DNA of 27,210 nt from a virus. The stretch is from the IMG/VR virus record IMGVR_UViG_3300048929_000435, positions 1 through 27,210 of that record; one strand, 5' to 3'. Below are positions 14,661-20,578 of this stretch, one piece after another (positions within the stretch are counted from its first letter, which is position 1; every line of letters starts with the position of its first letter). The position numbers were made by a program, and so were the translations under genes. Below the pieces are notes generated by a model. It searched no databases and had not been told where the DNA came from. It saw only the letters and a program-made list of their open reading frames with translations.

Positions 14661-15595
14661 TCAGCGCTCGATGCGGACCGCGGCGAACACTCGGGCGGTC
14701 GAGTAGTTCTCCGCCCAGTTCGCGCGTTCTTTCTCGATCGCGTCGTCGTACCAATCGCGTCTCGCGGTGGCGTGATAGAAATGCGTGCCGTCCGGGTTGT
14801 CCGGGTCAGCGAGCGGCGACATGGTCTCCTCGAGCGGGAGCCCGTGATGACCCAGCCCGGCCTCGTATGCCGCAAGCGCGGACAGGAGGTTGTACTGCTC
14901 CTGGTCGAACTCGGGTTCTCGGGTGACGGTGTAGTGGGTGAGCGCGCCGGCGTCGTCGGTGACTGGAGTGATGGTCTCGGTGGGCGCCCAGCCCCAGAGG
15001 GTGCGGGGCGCCCGACCGAGGTCCCGAGCTAGGCGGAGGTCTCTGAGGAGTCGGGGGTCGTCTCGGAGCCGTTCACGAAAAAACTGGGGTCCTGCGCTCC
15101 CACCGCACGGTTGACCTTGATGACGGCCTCGGCGATGCGGTCGTGCTCGCCGTCGCTGAGCTTCTTGTCGATCGACTCCCATTCGTCGGGGGTGATCTCG
15201 TGGGTCTCGCCGGTCGAGTCGACGTAGGTGCCGGTCTTCCGCGCGACGTGCATGAAGAACTTCGACCCGTCGAACGCCTCGGACTTGCCGCGGCGCGGCG
15301 GGTTCGCGAGGACGAAGCGGTGGTACGTGAGGCGGTCGACGCCGGTGATGCGCAGCGTGATCGACGCGGCCTGGATCTTGTCGTTGAGCGCTTTGGCCTC
15401 GGCGACTGCTTCGGCGAGCGCCTGGGAGACGGCGGGGTCAACCATGCGGTTGTCCTCGACGCGGGTTTTGGACTTCGCGGAGGCGATTCGGCTCATGATC
15501 GCGTCACGCTCGTCGAGCAGCGCGGGCTTGAGGCAGATGCGGACGTCTTCGGTGGGGAACTCGTGCTCTTCGAGGCGGTCGAGAAGGTCGGACAT
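14661..15595 (-). CDS. Tail assembly chaperone, long frameshifted form (gpG-GT type), 311 aa
   Basis: The first 173 residues are those of the short chaperone. At TTTTTTC (15083-15077) the ribosome can slip back one base on two Phe codons and continue as RERLRDDPRLLRDLRLARDL, ending at 14661 (138 further residues with GWAPTETITPV and ENYSTARVFAAVRIER). The second reading frame has no start of its own near its true beginning, and the RLLRDLRLARDLGRAPR segment is typical of the T extension in actinophages. Such paired chaperones bind the tape measure and guide tail tube assembly. The gene lies between major tail and tape measure, where this frameshift is conserved across siphoviruses. Confidence 0.88.
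15029..15595 (-). CDS. Tail assembly chaperone, short form (gpG type), 188 aa
   Basis: Start ATG 15595 (MSDLLDRLEEHEFPTED) has AAAGGAG about 10 nt upstream; the longer frame to 15622 begins upstream of that ribosome site. The protein is helical and charged, with a central segment (LITLRITGVDRLTYHRF-like, about residues 82-100) typical of actinophage tail assembly chaperones, and an acidic C-terminus (SETTPDSSETSA). Most ribosomes should stop here; a minority slip at TTTTTTC to make the long form. It is separated from the major tail gene by a hairpin, which may lower its expression relative to structural proteins. Confidence 0.9.
   Translation of the reverse strand: MSDLLDRLEEHEFPTEDVRICLKPALLDERDAIMSRIASAKSKTRVEDNRMVDPAVSQALAEAVAEAKALNDKIQAASITLRITGVDRLTYHRFVLANPPRRGKSEAFDGSKFFMHVARKTGTYVDSTGETHEITPDEWESIDKKLSDGEHDRIAEAVIKVNRAVGAQDPSFFVNGSETTPDSSETSA
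15077..15083 (-). promoter_or_regulatory. -1 programmed frameshift slippery site TTTTTTC
   Basis: In frame 0 the bases read AGT TTT TTC. A slip of one base backward re-pairs both Phe tRNAs (X XXY YYZ = T TTT TTC). The site lies 15 codons before the frame-0 stop and connects directly to the open second frame. Confidence 0.88.
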
Positions 15596-15658
15596 GAGGA
15601 GTTGCTCCTTTGGGGTGTCCACCGTTGCGGTGGTCGGGTCACGGGGTTCACGGGGATG

Positions 15659-15695
15659 CCTGGGGGCCCTGTCCCCGTGAAACAGGGCCCCCAGG
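15659..15695 (-). terminator. Hairpin (possible attenuator) after the major tail gene
   Basis: Perfect 14-bp stem (15659-15672 with 15682-15695), starting 2 nt after the major tail stop on the minus strand. The 9-nt loop TTCACGGGG is fully complementary to bases 15647-15655 just downstream, and mostly to 15639-15646 as well. There is no T-run. It could cap a high-level head and tail transcript and reduce expression of the chaperones and tape measure, or form a pseudoknot. Confidence 0.7.
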
Positions 15696-15697
15696 GG

Positions 15698-16207
15698 TCA
15701 GGCGCCGGCGACGAGCTGGGTGAGCTCGGTCCACTCGCCGGTGATGAAGGCTCGCTGCGAGATCCGGTCGACGGCGTTGTCCTCGACCTGGACGACGTTC
15801 TGCATGCCCATGCGGACGGGGACGGCCTCGTACCAGTCGCCGGTGTCGAAGCCGGGGTCGCCGTCGTCCTTCTGGAGGAAGTGGGCGAGGATGCCGACGG
15901 TGCCCTCCTTGAGGGTGAGGCGGGCCTCGTCGGCGGTGGGCTCGCCGAGGTTGAACGTGTACTGCAGGTTCAGCTGGCGGGTCTTCGTGCCGGGGAGCTC
16001 GAAGTCCTGGGAGGAGCAGTAGCGGCTGTCGGCGATGACCGCCTGGTCGCCGGTGGGCGCCCAGCCGTTGGAGCGGGTGAGGTAGCAGCTGAGGTTCTCG
16101 GCTGCGGTGGCCTCGATCTTCGTGATGGCGAGGATGTCGGCGACGGTCGGCAGGAACAGGACGCGCCGGGTTCCCATGCTGGGGACGGCTGCGGGAAGGG
16201 TGAGCAT
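15698..16207 (-). CDS. Major tail protein (tail tube), 169 aa
   Basis: The start MLTLPAAVPSMGTRRV follows AAGGAG at 8 nt. The protein is beta-rich with an all-beta tube fold pattern: KIEATAAENLSCYLTR, QLNLQYTFNLGEPTADEARL and AVPVRMGMQNVVQVEDNAV. These segments resemble major tail proteins of actinophages, which polymerise into the tube. A strong hairpin follows the stop, as expected for a highly expressed gene. It lies after the connector genes and before the chaperones, the standard place. Confidence 0.9.
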   Translation of the reverse strand: MLTLPAAVPSMGTRRVLFLPTVADILAITKIEATAAENLSCYLTRSNGWAPTGDQAVIADSRYCSSQDFELPGTKTRQLNLQYTFNLGEPTADEARLTLKEGTVGILAHFLQKDDGDPGFDTGDWYEAVPVRMGMQNVVQVEDNAVDRISQRAFITGEWTELTQLVAGA

Positions 16208-16243
16208 GTGTGTTTCTCCTTCAGAGGTCCACGGGAGGGGCGG

Positions 16244-16561
16244 TTACTGGTCGCTCGTCGGCGCCGCGGCGAGCGCGTCGACGATCTGCTGGTTGGTGGT
16301 GGCGGAGTCGACGGGGAGCCCGGCGGCTTCCGCTGCGGCCTCGAGCTTCTTGCGAGAGCTGCGGGCGGTGAGCGGCTTGTCGCGGTCGCCTCGCGTGGTG
16401 CTCCCGCCGCCCTTGCTGATGAGCGGCTTGGCGGGGCGGGGGCGGCTGGAGGTGCCGTGACGCTCGAGGACGTCGACCTTCTCGAGGTCGACCTGGTCCT
16501 CGCGCTGGTCGTATTCGTGGCCGGTGACCTTGTGCTTCACGCGCACGTAGCGGATGGGCAT
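16244..16561 (-). CDS. Hypothetical tail-region protein, 105 aa
   Basis: Not recognised. ATG 16561 follows TAAGGAG, which overlaps the previous stop. The first 35 residues look like a small beta domain (PIRYVRVKHKVTGHEY, DQVDLEKVDVLE). The middle is a basic, low-complexity linker (STTRGDRDKPLTARSSRKK). The end (EAAAEAAGLPVDSATTNQQI) recalls the helix-extended-loop-helix or SAP/LEM-like modules common at the C-termini of actinophage connector proteins. It sits between the tail terminator and the major tail gene, and a role in the neck or tail completion is possible. Confidence 0.7.
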   Translation of the reverse strand: MPIRYVRVKHKVTGHEYDQREDQVDLEKVDVLERHGTSSRPRPAKPLISKGGGSTTRGDRDKPLTARSSRKKLEAAAEAAGLPVDSATTNQQIVDALAAAPTSDQ

Positions 16562-16573
16562 GGGTGGATCTCC

Positions 16574-16993
16574 TTACGCGGGAGTGGATTTGAGGAAGTA
16601 GCGGTCGATCGCGAGGAACCGGACGGGGGTGGCCGTCTCGTCTTTCGCGATCGGGGGACCGGGCTGGTGCTCGATGCGCCAGCATCGGCGGCCGTCGATC
16701 TGCGGCGTGACGCCGAGGACTCGTGCGAGTACTCGGCCGGCGCCCCACTGGGCTTGCCAGCGGTCGAGGCCGACGTTGTGGACGGTGAACGTCACCGTCA
16801 CGTCGACGAGCTCGTTGCCGAGGGTGTGCCCCTCGAAGAAGCCCGGCGTGTGGAAGACGTTCGTGTAGCGCTCAGGGTTGCCGTTGACGTCGCCCTCGAA
16901 CGTGAACTGTTGGAACTCCTCGTCGACCTTGATGAGCGCGAGGAACGCCTGGACGTGGTTCTCGACGAGGTCCTCGTAGTCGGCGCCGTTCAC
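16574..16993 (-). CDS. Tail terminator protein, 139 aa
   Basis: GTG start overlapping the previous stop (GTGA). The pattern MNGADYEDLVENHVQAFLALI, with strands TNVFHTPGFFEGHT and DVTVTFTVHNVG and a C-terminal RCWRIEHQPGPP segment, fits the small alpha-beta terminator proteins (gpU or gp17-like) that cap the tail tube and join it to the head. Size and place after the gp10-like protein support this. Identity is family-level inference; no single motif is diagnostic. Confidence 0.75.
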   Translation of the reverse strand: MNGADYEDLVENHVQAFLALIKVDEEFQQFTFEGDVNGNPERYTNVFHTPGFFEGHTLGNELVDVTVTFTVHNVGLDRWQAQWGAGRVLARVLGVTPQIDGRRCWRIEHQPGPPIAKDETATPVRFLAIDRYFLKSTPA

Positions 16994-17406
16994 AGGCCGG
17001 CCTGCTTCAACGCATCGGCGATCGCCAGGTTGACGCCGCGCTCGAAGTCCGCCTCGTTCGCCTGCAGGGCGCCGTGCATGATGCCCTGCGGAGGGTTGTT
17101 GACGGATCCGAACTCGATCAGGTTGCCGAGAGCGCCCTGAGGGCGGTTCTTGTCGGGGCCGATCTCTGCGGTCAGGTTCGACCCGGTGGCGCGAGTGCCG
17201 CTGCCTTCGACGTCGTACGTGATCGAGTGAGGGAAGGCCGGGGCGTGGGCCATGCCGGTCGCGTTCTCGCGAGCCGTGTCGCGCACGTTGCGTGCGGTGA
17301 CCTCGATGGCCTTGCGAAGGTTCTTCCCGGACGCCTCGGGCACTTCGCCGAGGTCCGCGGCGAGCTTGTTGAGCTCGGAGAAGTCGAAGGTGATCCCGTC
17401 AGGCAT
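16990..17406 (-). CDS. HK97 gp10-like tail completion protein, 138 aa
   Basis: The N-terminus FDFSELNKLAADLGEVPEAS, the helix KNLRKAIEVTARNVRDTA, and the later NLIEFGSVNNPPQGIMHGAL, with the conserved E-F-G-x-x-x-x-P-P pattern, are typical of the HK97 gp10-like family, which completes the tail and neck. It overlaps the upstream gene by 8 nt (ATGCCTGA) and the downstream one by 4 nt (GTGA), showing tight translational coupling. Confidence 0.88.
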   Translation of the reverse strand: MPDGITFDFSELNKLAADLGEVPEASGKNLRKAIEVTARNVRDTARENATGMAHAPAFPHSITYDVEGSGTRATGSNLTAEIGPDKNRPQGALGNLIEFGSVNNPPQGIMHGALQANEADFERGVNLAIADALKQAGL

Positions 17407-17818
17407 GAGAGAGCACCTCCACGGGCAGGCGGCGGGAGGTCGCGTTGGACTTCCCGAAGATCCCGGTCACACGGAACGTGATGCCGACGGATCCAGGGTC
17501 GTACTCGGATGCGGTGACCTCGCCGGCGTCGTCCTTGCGGACGTTCGCCGCGGCCGCGGCCTCCGGGCCGTCGAGCGGCAGCTTGATGAGTGGCTGCTGT
17601 TCGGCGAACCGCTGCCCGGCCGCGTCGATGTCCCGGGCGTTGTTGTCTCGGAAGAGCAGCTCCGCAGGGCCGGTGTAGATGACCTCGCGGATGGGGGTCA
17701 GCTTGCCTGTCGCGGGGTCCTTGGTGGTGCCGACCTGGCGGCGGATGATGACCGTTGCGGTCATCTGTGTCCGTCCGAACCTGCGGCCGAAGCCGAGCAT
17801 GCCTCCGACGATGCTCAT
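17399..17818 (-). CDS. Head-tail stopper (DUF6093-like), 139 aa
   Basis: The correct start is ATG 17818, overlapping the previous stop as ATGA; the longer frame to 17926 is spurious. The N-terminal part MSIVGGMLGFGRRFGRTQMT and the strand set ATVIIRRQVG, PATGKLTPIREVIYTGPAEL look like the DUF6093 actinophage family, which acts as a stopper that plugs the portal and binds the tail. The end has a beta strand (GSVGITFRVTGIFGKSN). It lies between the adaptor and the gp10-like gene, in the typical order. Confidence 0.8.
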   Translation of the reverse strand: MSIVGGMLGFGRRFGRTQMTATVIIRRQVGTTKDPATGKLTPIREVIYTGPAELLFRDNNARDIDAAGQRFAEQQPLIKLPLDGPEAAAAANVRKDDAGEVTASEYDPGSVGITFRVTGIFGKSNATSRRLPVEVLSHA

Positions 17819-18381
17819 CCGTTCGTCTCCACGACGTGCACGTCGCCCCGGCCGAACTGGCGGCGCAGGGAGTCGAGCAGACGCGGCGGGATCTCCATGC
17901 CGGACTGTTCGCCAGCGTTTGCCCACGCGAGACGGAACTCGTCGATCTGCGCCGAGGAGAGGCCACCAGCGGTGAGGCCGAGCTGCGCCTCGAGCGTGAT
18001 CAGCGTGGAGGACACGAGCACGCAGGCGACGCGGGTGAGCTCGCGCGGTGCGTTTTCGTAGCCCCAGGTGAACGTGATGTCACACGGGTCGTCCCCATCC
18101 ACCAGGACCCGGCCGGGCCGGGTGGTGAAGGGGACGTCGTGACCGTCACGGGTGACTCCCGTGACGGCCACGACGGGGACCTGGGGAAGGTCTTCCCGGC
18201 CGTTCGTCGGGTACGCGGTGTACGTCGACGTCGTGCGCGGGAAGACCTTCTGCCCGATCTCGCCCCGGATGTGCTCTGACGCGTCCTCGAGCAGCTCGGT
18301 GATCCAGTCCGACTCGTCGCCCTCCTGAAAGGTGCGCCTGAGGCGGTTGCCGAGATCCTCGGCGGTCGCGAACGCGGTCAT
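17815..18381 (-). CDS. Head-tail adaptor (gp6-like connector), 188 aa
   Basis: Starts MTAFATAEDLGNRLRRTFQE with GGAGG 5 nt upstream. The helical N-terminus (SDWITELLEDASEHIRGEIG) followed by short strands (STYTAYPTNGREDL, RVLVDGDDPCDITFTWGYEN) and a C-terminal helix (IPPRLLDSLRRQFGRG) is the usual form of the gp6/gp15-type adaptor that sits below the portal. The coding sequence contains a perfect 10-bp inverted repeat at 18143-18167. It ends in an ATGA overlap with the stopper. Confidence 0.85.
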   Translation of the reverse strand: MTAFATAEDLGNRLRRTFQEGDESDWITELLEDASEHIRGEIGQKVFPRTTSTYTAYPTNGREDLPQVPVVAVTGVTRDGHDVPFTTRPGRVLVDGDDPCDITFTWGYENAPRELTRVACVLVSSTLITLEAQLGLTAGGLSSAQIDEFRLAWANAGEQSGMEIPPRLLDSLRRQFGRGDVHVVETNG

Positions 18382-18390
18382 CGAGTCCTC

Positions 18391-18795
18391 CTAGCTGGCT
18401 GCTGCTGCCTTCGCCTCGTGGGCCTCGACGGCGTCACGGATGCCGCTGCGATCGAGGCCATCGGGGTCGATGCCAAGGTGTCGGGCGTACTCGGCCCAGA
18501 CCTCGGCGGTGCCGGCGGGCCAGACGGGCTTCACCGGAGTGGTGCTGCCGGTGGCGACAGCGGGCGTACTGCCCCCGTCGTCGCCGCTCGCATCGGGAGC
18601 AGAGGCCTTCTTGCCGGACTTCTTGCCGACCTTCTTGCCTGCCTCGTCGACGAGCTCGTAGTCGCCCTTGCTGCGCAGCAGCATCTCGGCGGTCTCCTGG
18701 GGGACCTTGATGACGGTGTCGCCGTCCGTAGCGCGGATGAAGACGAGCTCAGGGCTCTCCTTCGCTCGGGACGGCGTGTTGGGCTTGAGTGCCAC
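18391..18795 (-). CDS. Head-region protein with C-terminal HeH/LEM-like module, 134 aa
   Basis: GTG start with AAGGAG overlapping the capsid stop and a 5-nt spacer. The N-terminal 50 residues form a small strand-rich region (PELVFIRATDGDTVIKV, then LLRSKGDYELV). The middle is lysine-rich (KKVGKKSGKKA) and then Gly/Ser/Thr-rich. The C-terminus (EVWAEYARHLGIDPDGLDRS) resembles a HeH/LEM-like module of actinophage head-tail connector proteins. Its place after the capsid gene fits a decoration or connector role. The exact function is unknown. Confidence 0.75.
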   Translation of the reverse strand: MALKPNTPSRAKESPELVFIRATDGDTVIKVPQETAEMLLRSKGDYELVDEAGKKVGKKSGKKASAPDASGDDGGSTPAVATGSTTPVKPVWPAGTAEVWAEYARHLGIDPDGLDRSGIRDAVEAHEAKAAAAS

Positions 18796-18804
18796 GGGAT
18801 CTCC

Positions 18805-19641
18805 TTAGATGGTGACGTCGAGCGCGGCGAGCGCGTCCGGGACGATGACCTTCGAGCCGTACAGGTGCAGGCCCTTCACGCCGTCGGCGAAGCGCTTCTC
18901 GAGGCGGAATCCCTCGGTCTTGGCGATCTGCTCGGCGTAGGTCGTGGCGATCGGGGTGCCGGCGATGACGAAGCGGCCGGTCGTGGCACCCGCGGGGGCG
19001 TTGTTGGACACCTTGACGATGAAGCCGCCGGCCTCGCCGACGACGCCGTTGATGCGTGCCGCTGCGGCCTGCGGGTCGCCGGTCGCGATGAACCGGTCGT
19101 CCTTCTTGATCAGGCCGTGGAAGTTCGGCGGCACGACGACGAAGCGGCCCTCGCTGGGGACGTCGACCTCGTCGAGGGCGGTGCCGAGGTCCACGATCGC
19201 GTCGTAGGCGTTGGCGGGGGAGGTGACCGCGAGGGTGTCGGAGAAGTTCGCTCCGGTGGCCATGAGGCTGGCGACGTAGCGGTCGGCGACGTCGCGGAGC
19301 TTGTAGGCCGCCTTGCGGGCCTGCTCGGTGAGCACGGCTCCGCCGTTGCGGGCCTGGCGCTTCTCGATGTCGTCCACCTCGAATGCGAAGTACTTCGACT
19401 GGTTGATCAGCAGCTGCTGAGCGGCGTCGTCGACGTCCTCGATCGTGATGTCGTTGTGGGCGGTGTAGGTGCCGATCGTCGGGTCGGCGAGGGTCGTGAT
19501 GTGGACGGTGTCGCCGAAGTCGCTGATCTCGCCTTCGTAGTTCCGGTTCACGCTGCCGGGGCCGGCGTACACCAGGGACTTCTCGAGCTCGACGAGCAGC
19601 TCGGCTGCCCACACCTTCGGCTTGAATGCTGCGATGGCCAT
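18805..19641 (-). CDS. Major capsid protein (P22-like coat, HK97 fold), 278 aa
   Basis: The start at ATG 19641 (MAIAAFKPKVWAAELLVELE) has GAGGAG 6 nt upstream; the ATG six bases earlier abuts the ribosome site and is less likely. The N-terminal helix, the strand set DFGDTVHITTLADPTIGTYT, NQSKYFAFEVDDIEKRQARN and the C-terminal EGFRLEKRFADGVKGLHLYG are typical of the P22-type coat family common in actinophages. It forms the icosahedral shell on the scaffold made from the gene upstream. The residue count is shorter than HK97 coat because it lacks a protease delta domain, as expected with a separate scaffold. Confidence 0.93.
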   Translation of the reverse strand: MAIAAFKPKVWAAELLVELEKSLVYAGPGSVNRNYEGEISDFGDTVHITTLADPTIGTYTAHNDITIEDVDDAAQQLLINQSKYFAFEVDDIEKRQARNGGAVLTEQARKAAYKLRDVADRYVASLMATGANFSDTLAVTSPANAYDAIVDLGTALDEVDVPSEGRFVVVPPNFHGLIKKDDRFIATGDPQAAAARINGVVGEAGGFIVKVSNNAPAGATTGRFVIAGTPIATTYAEQIAKTEGFRLEKRFADGVKGLHLYGSKVIVPDALAALDVTI

Positions 19642-19670
19642 AGCCATCTCCTCTCAGGGGTTGGTTGCGC

Positions 19671-20354
19671 TTAGGAGTTGAGGTAGTCGTCCAGGCGTCC
19701 CTCTGCCTTCGCTTTCACGATTTCGGAGGGGGAGAGACGATCGACGTCTGCCTCGGTGAGCTGGGGAGGCTTGAGGGCCGCTTGGCGTGCGCCACCATCC
19801 CCTGTGCCCTGGAACCGGGAACCGCCTTGCGCAGCCAGGTAGGGCTTCTTCGTGAGGAGGTCGTCGAGCGCCGCGGTGATCGCGGCGGTGTCGACGTTCC
19901 CCTCGTCATCGATCTCGATCTCGTCGAGGTTGATGAACGTCTGGGCGTCGGACGGGTCCGACAGCTTGCCGGCGGCGAGTGCTCGCAGCTCGGCCTTCTT
20001 GATGCGGAGGTTGGCCGTGGCGAGTGCCTCGTCCTTGATCCGCTGGCGCTCGAGCTCCTGCTGGTGCTCGGCGTCCTTGCCTGCGATCTGCGCCTGCAGC
20101 GCGGCGAGCTCGGCGCGGGCCTCGCGCTCTGCCTCGCGGGCAGCGTTGCGGTCCGCCTTCATGGTGTTCAGAGCGCGCTTCCCCGGGTCGCCGAGGGCGT
20201 CGGCGCCGTCGGGATCGTCGTCCGGTGCGGGCGCCGGTGGGGCCGGAGGCGTGTCACCGCCGCCGAGGTCCGGCGTGGTGATGTAGCGGAACCAGGGGCG
20301 GTGCCAGGCGGGCATGAAACCGGGGCCGAAGGCGCGGGTACGGGGTTCGGGCAT
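19671..20354 (-). CDS. Scaffolding protein, 227 aa
   Basis: The start is ATG 20354 (MPEPRTRAFGPGFMPAWHRP) with AAGGAG 9 nt upstream; the ATG at 20372 overlaps that ribosome site. The N-terminus is Pro/Asp-rich (PPAPPAPAPDDDPDG). The centre is a long charged helix (about residues 65-130; RNAAREAEREARAELAALQA and HQQELERQRIKDEALATA) that should form a coiled coil. The C-terminus ends SEIVKAKAEGRLDDYLNS, a typical capsid-binding tail with basic and acidic residues. It lies directly before the coat gene and follows the tRNA-Tyr. Confidence 0.88.
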   Translation of the reverse strand: MPEPRTRAFGPGFMPAWHRPWFRYITTPDLGGGDTPPAPPAPAPDDDPDGADALGDPGKRALNTMKADRNAAREAEREARAELAALQAQIAGKDAEHQQELERQRIKDEALATANLRIKKAELRALAAGKLSDPSDAQTFINLDEIEIDDEGNVDTAAITAALDDLLTKKPYLAAQGGSRFQGTGDGGARQAALKPPQLTEADVDRLSPSEIVKAKAEGRLDDYLNS

Positions 20355-20400
20355 GAGGAAGTGCTCCTTCATTGGTGAGGTGCCGTTGCGGCTGGGTGGG

Positions 20401-20480
20401 TGGGGCGTGGAGGAGTCGAACCTCCGGTGTCAGATGACGGCGGCTTTACAGGCCGCTTCCGGGACCGCCCGGTACGCCCC
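20401..20480 (-). tRNA. tRNA-Tyr (GTA), phage-encoded, type II with shortened D-arm
   Basis: On the minus strand from 20480 to 20401: acceptor GGGGCGT pairs with ACGCCCC, discriminator A. The anticodon arm GCGGC-CTGTAAA-GCCGC gives anticodon GTA. The long variable arm has a GTC-ATCT-GAC hairpin, as usual for bacterial Tyr tRNA, and the T-arm is GGAGG-TTCGACT-CCTCC. CCA is not encoded (CCC follows). The D-arm (CCGG-GCGGTC-CCGG) is short and lacks the usual U8, A14 and A21, so stability or charging may be unusual. It lies within the late operon, between the MuF and scaffold genes. Confidence 0.88.
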
Positions 20481-20505
20481 GAGGGTGAAGTGGTACCCTG
20501 TGGGT

Positions 20506-20572
20506 GGAGACGCCTACCCCGGCCCAGGCTTGAGATAAGAGCCCGTTTGAACGGCCGGGCCGGGGCGTCTCC
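20506..20572 (-). ncRNA. Structured RNA element upstream of tRNA-Tyr
   Basis: A 67-nt inverted-repeat element starts 6 nt after the MuF stop codon on the minus strand. The outer arms GGAGACG/CGTCTCC (7 bp) and CCCCGGCCC/GGGCCGGGG (9 bp) pair perfectly, with one 4-nt bulge on one side. The 31-nt apical region can form two small hairpins (GGCT/AGCC and CCGT-TTGA-ACGG). It is followed after 25 nt by the tRNA. It may be a processing signal, a terminator of the upstream head genes, or a regulatory RNA. I do not recognise a known family. The rest of the 20355-20578 stretch is short spacer. Confidence 0.6.
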
Positions 20573-20578
20573 GTCGTT

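Noticed and set aside
15143-17140. Long plus-strand open frame (665 codons)
   Set aside because: Antisense to the chaperone, major tail, terminator and gp10-like genes, all of which have good starts, overlaps and family features.
18418-19674. Plus-strand open frame of 418 codons
   Set aside because: Antisense to the capsid and the following head gene; low-complexity Val/Asp/Gly composition typical of high-GC shadows.
20506-20572. Possibility that the structured RNA is a second tRNA
   Set aside because: The outer arms pair well, but there is no T-arm or anticodon arm in the proper place on either strand.
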